DNA from: Phallusia mammillata
Lineage: Eukaryota > Chordata > Ascidiacea > Phlebobranchia > Ascidiidae
Length of the DNA: 64,000 bases
Direction: 5' to 3'
Assembly: GCA_003260075.1 (NCBI GenBank)
Contig: QLIY01000638.1
Coordinates: forward strand, 1-64,000
Shown here: positions 1-13,200 of the stretch, piece by piece
Numbering within the stretch: the first letter of the stretch is position 1
Layout of the letters: the number at the start of each line of letters is the position of its first letter
The notes under the pieces: model-generated
Databases searched by the model: none
Seen by the model: only the letters and a program-made list of their open reading frames with translations
Told to the model about the DNA's origin: nothing
Position numbers and translations under genes: made by a program

Positions 1-1249
1 AAAGACAAACCTGACAATAAATGCGTCACAATTTGGGCCCAAAAATGTTTGTGGGTTAATAGTTCCGATAAAAATTCTTTGGGTAAATATTTAGTTGTCC
101 GAAACTGGTAAATTTATTCTTTAATTCCATGTAAATTATGACGTAACGATTCAGTGGTCCATATAACGAAAATACCCAATCATTTCAAAACACTGAAAAA
201 TACAACTTAAAAACCTGTACATTTAATATAATTTAAAAAGAACATAATGTTCTATACTGCAAATGAATAACTAATCGATATCGTTTCTACGCATGGTTGT
301 CTAAGGTTTTAATATTTAGTTACATCTAAACAGCTATTTGTACTATCAAGTATATTCAAGAGAAAAGTAGCGTTTCCTACAATACCATTTTGCCTCTTGG
401 CTAGCTATAACAAGCTAGAGTTTGCTGCAGGTCAACATATAGGAGTAACAAAGTTATGAATAAAAAAGTTCTACCTCTTCACAATATGTTGTTGATTTAA
501 ATGTTGGGACCCATATGTTTCTGCCAGCAGGTGAATTCATAAAATGCAACAAAATTGTGGAGCAACTACCTAAAGGTTGGTGTTAAGGTGAATAGTATGT
601 TAACAAACAAAATGAAAAAAAACCTTTTTACAGAGAACTGTTTGCAAAACGGCAACACACAAGAAGACCGCAGACAGCTGTCTTAGGGTACTTATCTCGC
701 CCACGGTTGTAACTACCAAAAAAGCTTTTAATTGAACATCTTGCTTCTGTTAAAGTGTTCCCACCTTGACACAAATAGACTTACGAGCCATCATCATGCT
801 GACAAAGCACATTATCTTAAGTTTGAGCCCTACGCGTTAGCTTTTCCTATCCAATAAAGACAGAAACTTTGACACAATGCTATTTGCACCCTGTACAAAA
901 AAAGTCTACCGAAAACACTTTTGTGTTCCACCCTTTTTCACCCTTTTTTCCAAAAACCTAAACTAATATTTTGCCCGAAATCTCTTGTAGTGTGAAAAAT
1001 TTAGGTTTGGATTTAGATTTTATACAATTGGGCAACGACGCGATAATGAGCATGCAATGGAGTAAAATACATAGGAAAACATGATATAAGACACCTTTCG
1101 TAAACAAAGCACAACTATGGCAATCCAACGAGTCAGCGGTTTTATTTTTAGTCTGGGAAAATGACCAGACAAAGTTATTTTAGCGTATCGTGCGAATCTT
1201 AGCAGTTGCATGACGTGTTTACCATTGACTACATAAGTTAAAATACAAA

Positions 1250-1250
<1 letters not shown>
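1..1250. other. AT-rich sequence with no recognisable gene
   Basis: No reading frame here resembles a known protein and no exon with matching splice sites was found. A short minus-strand frame at 1020-1211 has no family features. The stretch is upstream of the protease gene and probably contains its promoter, but the assembly filler at 1251-1284 hides the proximal part. Confidence 0.5.

Positions 1251-1284
<34 letters not shown>
1251..1284. other. G homopolymer, probable assembly gap filler
   Basis: 34 consecutive G residues lie 26 nt upstream of the protease start codon. This is one of five G runs before 8.4 kb; all later runs are C. The start and first exon of the protease lie clear of it. 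Confidence 0.75.
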
Positions 1285-1286
<2 letters not shown>

Positions 1287-1310
1287 TTGTGTAGCAACAC
1301 AACCGACAAG

Positions 1311-3579
1311 ATGAAGTTATTGATCGTGGCAGCACTTTTTACGCTCGCAGGTATACCAATGTGCGATTTGTTTTCGTGTTAAAGTCGGCACAAAATTTTG
1401 CTTCAAATTCAAACTGTAACATTTTTGAGCGGTTCTGAAGAACCAAGGTTAAAAGTTGGAAAATTTCTTGATAACACAAAATGAAATTCGAGGCAAAACC
1501 ACAAGGTTAGAAATTTTTCTTGGTAATCTGATATCTTTTTATTACATGTAGCGGCTGATGACCGCATCATCGGAGGCACGATGGCTTCACCAGGCGACGC
1601 CCCCTACATCGCAAACCTGAGGCAATGGGACAGTCAGTTTTGTGGGGCCACACTCGTCACTTCCCGATGGCTGGTATCCGCGGCTCACTGCTACGTTCAG
1701 TAAGAACCTCTATAATTGTTTTAGGCTGAAACTTATTTAAATAGATTGCTCTAAAATTCTAAAATTACATAAAGACACACTAAACCATGTTTCTACCATC
1801 AAGCTATGTGTTTGAAGGGGGGGGGGCCTTCTTGGTGTGCGAATAGGCAGTTTTATCATACACCAACATGGTAGGTTTACGACACAGACCTTGTAAATAT
1901 ACGCTATTAATACTGATTATATAGAGACAGTTTGCAAAATGTATTTATTTAACAGGGCCAAAAAAATTACAGTAACAGTGGGCGACTTCGATCTGAGCGT
2001 CGTGGAACCACAAGAGCAGACANCTGTAATATGAATTATTCTACTTTAGAAAGCGTGCATTAAATTAAATATCTCTTCTTGGTGTGCGAATAGGCAGTTT
2101 TATCATACACCAACATGGTAGGTTTACGACACAGACCTTGTAAATATACGCTATTAATACTGATTATATAGAGACAGTTTGCAAAATGTATTTATTTAAC
2201 AGGGCCAAAAAAATTACAGTAACAGTGGGCGACTTCGATCTGAGCGTCGTGGAACCACAAGAGCAGACAGAAACTCCAAGCCAATGCATTAAGCATCCTA
2301 ATTACGATTCCCGCACCTTGGCCAACGACATTATGATGATCGATATGGGGGTTGGTTTGTTTTTGTGGTATAATATCAGCGGTTTTGATATGTATTTCAT
2401 AACTTCCTTTCACAAATTAACTTATGTGTGGAAAATAGAAATGGGGCATCGATTGTTTATCATCAAATTATGTGTTTAGACTCCATTTACTCTTACATCT
2501 TACGTTCAACCAGCTGTGCTTCCAGCTAGTACAGCAGATACGGTTTACAATGGAGAGGAATGCTTAATCTGTGGATGGGGAAACACTTTGACAAGTGGAA
2601 GTAAAAATTCAGCTATTTATTTTTTGAATCACTTGCGTTTCATATGATCCTTTAAGATTGTAAAAACTTATACTTTTGTCATTGTTGCTTCTACAATATA
2701 TTTTTCCTGTGATACCGCGTGTACAACCGCAATGTCCATGACAGTCTAATGCTTTTTGCAAGTGTTTTACAATGCAAGTTTATTCAAAGTTTTTGGTTTG
2801 TTGTTAGTGAGTTTTGATAGTTGTCAGAAACTCACATTCAAAAGTTAAAACATTTTTTTGTTTTTTATTGTCCCATATGAGCCAAACACAATATGAACGA
2901 CGTTTATATACTGTAACTAGGCAAATTACAGTATAGGCCATTGCTTTATGTTTTTAATAACTTTTTAGCCAACTACCCCGACGAACTTTACTGTGTTGAC
3001 GGCGTTCAAGTTATTCCTAAAGTTCAGTGCAACGCCCCCAACTCTTACGACGGAGAAATTCTTGACGGCATGATCTGCGTCGGTGTGATGGATGGAGGCA
3101 AAGACTCTTGTCAAGTAATGATTTGAAAAATTGGTACACACTAGAATAGAGGCTTACTAAAAACGACGTTTACATTCTCATACGGCCAACCTCATATCAC
3201 CAGCTGCACTTGTAGGAAGTTATGAATAATTCGAAGCAGAGTAGCAAAATTGACAACTTAGCAAAATAATTTGGGCATCATTTAGATACACCTGGTAATT
3301 AAAAAAGATAAAATAAGCATTATCAAAACCTATGCGTAGTAAATACCAAACAAATAAAATATAAGTAGAAAATATGGTTTGAATACTGAAATGAAATACT
3401 GTATGGGTACATGAACAAAAAACGTTTTTTAGGGTGACTCTGGTGGTCCAGTCCTTTGCTCCGGTGTATTGCATGGTGTTGTGTCGTGGGGATACGGCTG
3501 CGCTGAGCCTAATTATCCTGGTGTCTACACTGACGTCACCTACTTCAGGGAATGGATCGGTGGTTACATCGGAAAATAA
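1311..3579 (+). CDS. secreted trypsin-like serine protease (S1 family), six exons
   Basis: Exons: 1311-1350, 1552-1699, 2203-2350, 2480-2600, 2969-3114, 3433-3579, all with GT/AG borders and a sum of exactly 250 codons (249 residues). [14 protein letters not shown] is a signal peptide. RIIGG marks zymogen cleavage after Arg and the new N-terminal Ile. The catalytic triad is visible: His in VSAAHC, Asp in ANDIMM and Ser in GDSGGP. The Asp of KDSCQGDSGG sits at the base of the S1 pocket, so cleavage after Lys/Arg is expected. Cysteine spacing is that of chymotrypsin-fold enzymes and the length is normal for the bare protease domain, with no extra modules. The likely role is a secreted digestive or extracellular protease; an immune role cannot be judged from sequence. 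Exon 3 appears twice: a partial copy at 1956-2022 ends at an ambiguous base, and the full copy at 2203-2350 is the usable one. Confidence 0.95.
1829..2270. repeat. local direct duplication around protease exon 3
   Basis: About 195 nt beginning CTTCTTGGTGTGCGAATAGG occurs at about 1829-2022 and again from about 2075. The first copy follows a 10-G run (1817-1826) and stops at the single n at 2023 inside exon 3. The copies are nearly identical, so this reads as an assembly overlap or allelic copy rather than a second exon. Confidence 0.75.
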
Positions 3580-3580
3580 A
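3575..3580 (+). promoter_or_regulatory. AATAAA poly(A) signal overlapping the protease stop codon
   Basis: The last codons read GGA AAA TAA and the next base is A, so AATAAA contains the stop codon. No other canonical hexamer was noticed within the next 100 nt. If it is used, the 3' UTR would be only about 10-30 nt. Confidence 0.5.
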
Positions 3581-3862
3581 TTATTCCAGCCAATTATGTG
3601 CATTTTTTGTACAGTTTTAGGCACGTTTTCAAAGCCTTTGCAAAACGTTCAGGCATTTTATTTAGGTTTGATTCGGTCAGCTGTGCCAGTCCGATTGAAT
3701 TCTACAAACCAGTTATGTTCGTCAATGTTACACGAACCTCACAATTATAAGAACCTTGCAAAAATTAAAGTAGCTGCATACTCAAGTCTCTTGTTTTTGC
3801 AAAAAAGAAATTGTTTTTGCAAAAAATCAACTGCAAGTATCGCTAAAAAGGTTATTCTAGCA

Positions 3863-4533
<671 letters not shown>

Positions 4534-4541
4534 TTCTAGCA

Positions 4542-5038
4542 CCTAACTTAGTAAAGCAAGTGTACATTGCTATGTTATGGCATTACAGGATTAATATGAA
4601 TGGTACAGCTTATTAGTATCATTTTTCAACAGATCTGTTGTTAAAGCACTAGTTACCAGTCAAACTGCGGTTTGTCATTCAATTTTTTTTCCAAAATGCG
4701 TTTTATTTGTCTACCGTTTGTATCTTTTGAGTAAAGTCACTTAGGTGATAAAATATAACGAGCAGGTTAGGAAAAGTTATTTTACACACTACAGATATTT
4801 CTTGTACTTGTTTTTAGGTATTTTTTCCCTAAGTTTGTACTACATCACATATTTTAAACAAATTGTTGCATAGCCAGGCGTTTAGCTTGTAGTTGTGAGA
4901 TTATGTTTTTGGGCACACAAACATTTTCTTTGATAATTGACAACCAACACCATGAAGGTGAAATGTATACTTTTATTGGTGTCGAACACAAAAATGAACA
5001 AAAGTAGACTGAATGACTTGATTTAACGGTCTTAAAGT
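4542..5038. other. intergenic sequence, nothing recognised
   Basis: No exon-like segment, RNA gene or element was found between the hAT-like insertion and the end of peptide gene A. It contains the 3' flank of that minus-strand gene. Confidence 0.4.
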
Positions 5039-5865
5039 TTATTCAAATGCTTCCGGATATTGCTCCTCAGTCAGTAGATCTAAGTTTTGCTCATCCAGTG
5101 TATCCTGTGGCTCATCCATGTTTTCGTCCAGCTCATCTTCAAAATTGAGTTCTTCCAGCAACTGGTCGAATTCTGGGTCTTGTTGTAATTGTTCTAATTC
5201 TAATCAAAACATAGTGAGCATATTGTTTTTAATTAGAGTGTAAACATTAAGTTTAGTAAGTTTTGTTTGTTGTAACACAACATATTCTGTTTTATTTTAA
5301 ATGACTGGTCATTTTTGCTACACAGTTGCTAGTTAAAAAGGTTTGTGGTGGTTTAAAGGAAATTAGGAAAACAGTTTACGAAAAAAAATCGGTTTAAATA
5401 GAGGAGCTGTTTTGTTTTGTTTTTTACTTTATTTGGAAGTTTGGAAGTGCAAAGCCTTACCTTCATCAGAAAGGTCTTCCAACTCCCGATCTCTGCAAAG
5501 TAAAAAACAATCTGTTCAGTTTTTATCAACAACTTTTAACGGGACACACAGGGCTGCTTTCACATACATTTTACAAACAAAGTTGTTTTCACGTACATTT
5601 TGTTTTCTATGTAAGTCAGTTTTATCAGCATTTTAAGTTTACTTAAAACTTACCCCACTAATTTTGCGATTTTGGGTCCGTATTTGATGCCGTGTTTTAT
5701 CACCGTTGGTCCATACTTAACGGCGTGGCGGACGACGGCTCTCCAGATTCTTCGTCGGCGAGCGGAGTAACGTCGTCTTCGTCGGCGGCGTCGGCCCCAC
5801 CAACCCTCAACGTCGACAACAAGCAGAATAGCAAAAAGAACCGCGAAAACCGTAAGCTTATTCAT
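5039..5865 (-). CDS. cationic antimicrobial-type peptide precursor A (poly-Arg)
   Basis: Exons in transcript order: 5865-5654, 5492-5461 (32 nt), 5199-5039; 405 nt, 134 residues. MNKLTVFAVLFAILLVVDVEG is a signal peptide. The putative mature region starts WWG, continues with eight Arg, then YSARRRRIW, then two tandem 11-residue units HAVKYGPTVIK and HGIKYGPKIAK, and ends KLVG. A Gly there could serve as an amide donor. The remaining tail, from DRELEDLSDE to the stop, is strongly acidic (many Asp/Glu, no Arg after the first residues). Signal, cationic core and anionic tail is the plan of tunicate antimicrobial peptide precursors such as styelins and Ciona MAM-A; the assignment rests on this plan, not on identity. 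It is paralogous to the gene at 8101-10262, with the same signal start, intron phases and 32-nt middle exon. Expected to be secreted or stored in haemocytes and to act on membranes. Confidence 0.82.
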
Positions 5866-5963
5866 TGCTTAATCTGTAAATATATAGCCACGTTAGTTTG
5901 TAGTTAGTACCACACGTGCATGGCAAAACAAAATTTCTGCGGTTGCTGGAGCTTTGGCCGAGT

Positions 5964-5970
5964 TATAAAT
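5964..5970 (-). promoter_or_regulatory. TATA-like box upstream of peptide gene A
   Basis: TATAAAT on the plus strand reads ATTTATA on the gene strand, about 98 nt upstream of the ATG. It would allow a short 5' UTR. The core motif alone is weak evidence in AT-rich DNA. Confidence 0.4.
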
Positions 5971-7430
<1,460 letters not shown>

Positions 7431-7542
7431 ACGGGGTTCGAACCCAGGACACTCCCGGGGACGAATCCCCCCGATCAATTTTTTTTTATTCTGTATATGG
7501 GTCAGGCGCGCTGGACAATTCGGCAAAGTTCCTGCCCTACCT
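7431..7542 (-). repeat. tRNA-derived SINE-like unit, copy 1
   Basis: On the minus strand the unit starts GGCAGGAACTTTGCCGAATT, continues through GCGCGCCTGAC, and ends with the B-box-like GGTTCGAACCC followed by a short A run. The A-box region is slightly decayed relative to copy 2. It is longer than a tRNA, so it is a tRNA-like SINE head rather than a functional tRNA. Confidence 0.6.
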
Positions 7543-7563
7543 GACAGCAACTTTCCAATGTTT

Positions 7564-7669
7564 GTCCGGGGTTCGAACCCAGGACACTCCCGGGGACGAA
7601 TCCCGATCAGGTTTCTGTGTCTGTATATGGGTCAGGCGCGCCAGACCATTCGGCCAAGTTCCTGCCCCC
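7564..7669 (-). repeat. tRNA-derived SINE-like unit, copy 2
   Basis: On the minus strand TGGCCGAATGGTCTGG matches a pol III A box and GGGTTCGAACCCC a B box, about 70 nt apart. The head resembles leucine/serine-type tRNAs. It lies 20 nt from copy 1 in the same orientation with high identity, so the pair is a tandem. Confidence 0.65.
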
Positions 7670-8100
7670 TAGACATGATTTTTTCCGGCTGATCCATTTA
7701 TTACATGACTCGCAGCGACCGCTAATGGGCGTTAAAAATGACTTGCTTATTTTCATCGCTTTGGTATTACCAAACATAAGCAATTTGGTGTTGATTTGTT
7801 TAAGATAAGATACTGTTAACATTCCCTGGACTTTATTCTCACTCGAAGGTGCGTTAGCAGGCTATCTTTATTACATAAAAATTCATTAGTATAGTGAAAT
7901 TGATAACGATAAAGGTTACATTTACAGTGAAGAATATTACACATTTATTAAAAAAGGCATGAAAAATGGCTGTTAATGTACTTGACAAAAAAATGCAATT
8001 TCTGCAAAAGATTTCAGCAGCAAAATAAGACGTGAAACTTCTGTGAAAGAATAAATGTCATGTTTACAAGTGTTGAAATAATTGCAGAGGTCGGAAGTTG

Positions 8101-8299
8101 TTAATCAGACGAAAAGAAGTCGGAAAAGTCATCATTCATGTTGATTTCGTTCATCAACTGGGAGAACTCGGGGTCGAAGCTTGCGAACATGTCCAACTCT
8201 GAAACAGAAAAGGGAGAACATTCTAAAAACAAGCAGTATGCCATTTTGACCTATAACGTATGGTATTATTTTCCAGTGGTCGGCAACCGCCGGGCCATT

Positions 8300-8370
<71 letters not shown>

Positions 8371-10262
8371 CATTAACGCACTGTATAGGACTACTTTTTC
8401 AGGTTAAACTATTTCAAGCTGGGAAGGTCTCGTTGCGCCAAATCAAGCCGAAGGTTCCCATTTAATCGAAGTTATAATACAGTTTTTAATGGCCGACCTG
8501 CGATTTTCATTTTTTTAGTCCAAAATAGTTGCCGAAACCCTTCCGAGGGCATTTCAAATAGAGATTGATACTGGAATGTGACAGAGGGGTGAACAGGACC
8601 GACTATTCCTCACAAGCTAATACTATTTTGTTGTTCTTGTCAGCCAAAAACTTTGGCCTCCAACCTAGTCGACCTGAATCAAAGTCATCTAATGGGATGG
8701 TACGCGTTGAGCCGTTTCCCCAGGTAGAGCTACTAACACGGTGCCTCCTGTGTGATCCAAAAGTGCTTAATTTTCGATAGGTGGCGTAAAGAGCTGAATT
8801 ATTTATTTAGCGGCTAAAGATTGTTGGTTTAGGATGTAAATGTTTAAAAATTTTACATTAGTAACTAATTTTTTGGGTTAGTTTTATTGAATTTTAAATG
8901 CTTATACCTTACCCCGACCCTAATAGCCCTAACCGTTAGCATTTTTTGAGATATACCGTTTTATTTAGGCACTTTTGGATCACCCACGAGGCACCGTGAT
9001 AGTAGCTCTACCGTTTCCCCAGGCAACAACAGGTTTACAAATCAAAACACTATAGGATAGACCTTTCTTCTGGATTTCTAACGTTCAAAAAATGAGATTG
9101 CATGCGCAGAACGTTTAAGGTTAAGATTTAAACTTTGCTGGCTACTGCCGTGTGGATGACAAGTTAAAACAGATCCCCTTTAGTAGTAAAACTTTCGTAA
9201 ATAAGATTACATTGCTTACCGTTGTCTGAAATATCGCTCACTTCGCGGCCTCTGCAATTGAAAACAATATAATGATAGTGGTAAAACAATCTATATTTGT
9301 GCTTTTTGTGCCACGTAACGAACGATTAGCTAAATGTGCCTCGAAGTGCCTTATTGTGTTAATAGATTTTCAACAACAATAGCGTATTTCAATCCCTCAA
9401 AAGCGAAAAGCTACACCCGTAATTGTTTGTAGCTTTCTTTTCGGGCCTTTGAAAACTACGTGATCTATGCCCCCCCCCCCACTGCCAAGTGGATGACAAG
9501 TTAAATCCCCTTTGGCAGTGAAACTTTCGTAGTAAGATTGCATTGCTTACCGTTGTCTGAAATATCGCTCACTTTGCGGCCCCTGCAAGTAAAAATCTTG
9601 TAAGTTATGATAGTGGCAAAACAAACTACATTCGTGCTGTTTGTGCCACGTAATGAAGTATTAGCTAAATGTGCCTCCGAAGTGCGTTATTGTGTTAGTA
9701 GATTTTTCTACAACTATAGCGTATTTCAATCTCTTACAAGCGAAAAGCAACAAGCGTAATGGTTTGTAGCTTTCTTTTGATAATTTCTTGAGACCGTTTA
9801 TAAACTATGTGAACTGTGTGTTTATTGTAGAAAGTTATTTTATGTTCAAAGTTAAAACACATTATATAGAAACTAAAAGCAATGTTATCAAACACAGCAC
9901 AATAACCCCCCCCCCCCCCCCCATTGCAGGAAGTTATTTTATGTTCAAAGTAAAAACACATTATATAGAAACAAAAAGCAATGTTCTCAAACATTGCGCA
10001 AAAATAAATTCCGAAACCAAAGGCGCCTAAATTCGATTTAAAGTTATTTGAACCGTTTGCAAATATTCGTTTACCTCAAAAATCTTGCGATTTTAGGAGC
10101 ATGCCGGGCATTGCTCTTCAGAAATGGTACGATTTTAGCAAACGCAGCTCTTGCAGCTGTTATGAAAGACCTACGCCGACGTAGATTACGCCCATCAAGA
10201 GGCCGAGCATCAACAACAAGTAGAAATACAAACAGAGCAACAAATACTGTTAACTTGTTCAT
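8101..10262 (-). CDS. cationic antimicrobial-type peptide precursor B
   Basis: Exons in transcript order: 10262-10075, 9251-9220 (32 nt), 8198-8101; 318 nt, 105 residues. MNKLTVFVALFVFLLVVDA is a signal peptide nearly identical to that of peptide A. The mature region contains LRRRR, then an amphipathic stretch (SFITAARAAFAKIVPFLK), then HAPKIARFLRGRE, which aligns with the GPKIAKLVGDRE junction of A. The tail (SDISDNELDMF to FFSSD) is acidic. The exon phases match gene A, so the two are tandem paralogues that have kept signal, junction and tail while the cationic core diverged. Exon 2 also occurs as an intact second copy at 9582-9551, with one Glu-to-Lys change. A 67-nt G run (8302-8368) lies in intron 2. 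The likely role is membrane-active host defence; the family name is inferred. Confidence 0.8.
8302..8368. other. 67-nt G homopolymer, probable gap filler
   Basis: Lies in intron 2 of peptide gene B and is the last G run of the window. From 9470 onward all runs are C. Confidence 0.75.
8724..9011. mobile_element. 288-bp inverted-repeat MITE with 11-bp flanking repeat
   Basis: The ends form about 43-bp inverted repeats (GTAGAGCTACTAACACGGTG against the reverse complement of the right end) with about four mismatches. The 11-mer CGTTTCCCCAG abuts both ends exactly (8713-8723 and 9012-9022). Long terminal inverted repeats with a 9-11 bp target duplication fit Mutator-like elements. It lies in intron 2 of peptide gene B and has no coding capacity. 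Confidence 0.75.
9146..9779. repeat. direct duplication containing exon 2 of peptide gene B
   Basis: A roughly 310-nt block occurs at about 9146-9460 and again at about 9481-9779, split by a C run (9470-9480). Each copy carries a 32-nt exon 2 with good splice sites. Identity is high but not perfect. A shorter duplication of the same kind follows (about 9827-9905 and 9923-9999), also split by a C run. Confidence 0.7.
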
Positions 10263-10283
10263 GGCTGTAACCGTAACCTAAAG

Positions 10284-10293
10284 TATAAATATA
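10284..10293 (-). promoter_or_regulatory. TATA-like box upstream of peptide gene B
   Basis: TATAAATATA on the plus strand gives TATATTTATA on the gene strand, 22-31 nt upstream of the ATG. This is unusually close for a normal leader, so the real 5' end may be a spliced leader or very short. Confidence 0.35.
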
Positions 10294-10299
10294 GCTGTT

Positions 10300-13200
10300 A
10301 GCAGAAGGTGCTCCCGAAGAACTGGCAAATTTGACATGCGGTTTTCACAGCGTAGGCCTACACAAGCTTTTAAATTAACCCTGCAACTTTGATGAGGTTA
10401 CACAGCTGAGTCGCCTCCTGGGGGAATTGGTCTTGCCTGCAACGACATGTTTTTGTAACAAGTTTGGCTCGCCTATGTACGTTGTGCCAACGAAGTCTTC
10501 AATAGTACGTTCTTTTCCGTTTTTTTTTATTTTAGCATGGTATTGAATTGGAACTTTGGGTCGATTTAACTCTAAAGATTGGGGAAACTTTGGAGTTGAC
10601 AGTTATAATTGACATCAGGTGTACGACAAATTAGTACTTTTCTATTCTTGTGTGTAATATTGCTGCTACTTTTGCTGTAGGCTACGCAAGGTTTCACACA
10701 AGGTCGCTGCACACAAACGTCAACGAGGTATGTTTGCTATAGATTACAAATCGTTTACTTGGTTCCCTGAAATCTATGCTCTCCCGCAATCGCGCACTGG
10801 TTATTAATACACTCTTAGCGGAGATGAAAATGGTGCTGCGCCCGTAAGTGATGTGTGTCTACAGCGTGCACACCAATTAGGCCTATTGCTCCAAATTCTT
10901 TGGCACTTTAGATTTGAATTTAGATTGAGAAGAAACATATTGGTTGGTATAGGCCTTTAGTTTTCCCTAAATTCGCTATTGGTGGCACAACGAGTATTTA
11001 GATGTAAAGTACGAAGTATAAGACTTGCTTCGGTAGGGCGTTGTTAGCGTTTCTGAAAGTTACGTAAAAACGAATATTAAAAGCAATCAAGAAATTGAAA
11101 CAATCCATAAAGTTTCAGTAACGCTGGATGAAAATACCTAAAGCCGCTAGATGGAATTAAATTAGTTAAATCGTTATCTCTTAATACAAAGCAGGGTTAC
11201 TTGACTTAACATAACTTGTCTTACGCTATTCTAACAGTTTTGAATATGTTACCATATATTAACATGTCATTAATAGACTCATTACATCTGCGTCCAATCG
11301 GTTCCAATGAATTTCAGTAAAAGTAAATCTAATAAATACTGTAGGCCTATTTTACACGCTAATCATTTCATCGAACAAACCTTCCCGATTCCTATGAAAT
11401 TAGCGAACGAATGCATTACAAAAAGTGGGGCCCAGGTGGAAAAGCAATTCAGGAAATTCGTTTTCCCGGTATTCGACTTTCACATGCGTCATCAGTTCCA
11501 AGTAATTGCCTTCATGATTTTCGATTGTTCTATAAACGTTCATAAGCGCGGTGTGGTATTGGCATGTATCTGGGTTTTGCGCGTTACAATGCAAAGACTA
11601 CTAGTAATTCTTATGGCCGAGTAAGCACGCATCGACAATCGATCTCCCGTCGTCTCAAGCTCAAAAACACCCGATTATAGATCAATGCTGTCGATACCAA
11701 AACGACATATCAGAGCCTGTCTTGTCAGACAAATCGCCAACTGCATATATCAAGTTCATCCTTTCCAAGGAACATGCACCGTGAATGCTTCTCCTATTTA
11801 ACGTATCACTCTTCCAGAAACCTATGAGGAACTGACGCTACCCGTTAGTGATTATTTCCCTTATAGACCTATTTGTTTTTTATGCGTTAAGACCCAGAGG
11901 CATCGGCACACATTTCTTCAGAAGACAAAAATCAACCCTATTTGAACACAAAAATTGTGCCCTTACATTGCCAACCTGTATCATGTGGTAATTCTTGCCA
12001 CCGTTTGAGCAATTCATCTCAGCCAACCCCAGAATTTTTCTTCATTTCTATCCTATCAAACAACATCAAAATATCTGAGCCAATAGAGTTCCATCAACTA
12101 CACATTTGCTATGATCCAAAGATTTTCTTCTAAATACTCTCAATTTTCTTAACCTGGCACAAATCTTGAATAGTATGTATATTTATTCAGTATTCCCATT
12201 CAGCACACAGAAAAAACAAACAGGCGTATGTATAATATAAGGGTAACAGGAACTGTGGACAGTTTTTGATGGTAGAGCACCTCTGATATAGCAAGTTTTG
12301 AGTATCAGACAGCTTGGTTACAATGAAAAACACACAAACACACGGTAGATAATGAAATTTGGGCTGCTTAATGCCAATGTATCAAAATAAACAGCAATGT
12401 CTTTTATTAGAACATTTTACAATCTTATTTCTCATGCCAAATTTAAGCGAGTTAGCACAAATATGCAAAAACAGATTCTTAGAATTACCAGTTGTTGCAA
12501 CATGGTACAAAGCATAACCAGCAAATATCCTGTAGAATTTGAAACCCACAGTTTATGCTTAAATTAGCAATAATTAATCGATTATGTTTATTTTACAGAA
12601 AAGGGGTGCAAGTCAAACATTTATTCTTGTTTTACAATTTGGCTACTGTTTGTTACTAGGTGTGCCAGGTATAAAACCCTTCGCTGCAGTTTTACCAAAA
12701 ATACAATTTTTAATTTCTTTTGACACTTGGTGTATGAATGTGCATTTACACCATTGATTTTGTTAAGATATTTTTCCATGTTTGAAATTATTTTTTGGGA
12801 ATTAAACATGCATACAGAAAGGAAAGCCTTAACTCATATGTAGCATCTGGATTTTGGTTACAGATGATCAGCTTCTGATTCAAATGCTGTCATTGAACAC
12901 ATTTTTAGTGTCATGTCTAAGGTGGTAAAGCACATGCCCATAGATGCTCTGTGCCCAGCAGTTAGGCTATCTTCTATCTGACCAAGGACCATATTTTACA
13001 GAAATGTGGCATTGACAAAGCGCCGTATGCAACTTTTAGAAAAACCCACCAATCCTTAAACAACGTAGGACAGAAGAAATGTGTGGGCAACCATTTGCTG
13101 TCTTGTTACCTGTTTACTAAACATTCCAATCTATGCCATGAAAGCGAAAAAAAAACTCAAAACATGTGCACATAAATTTGTCAGAAGGGTATTAATGTGT

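Noticed and set aside
11307-11624. 105-codon frame in the intergenic region
   Set aside because: No domain, signal or splice context, and a comparable antisense frame exists over the same DNA.
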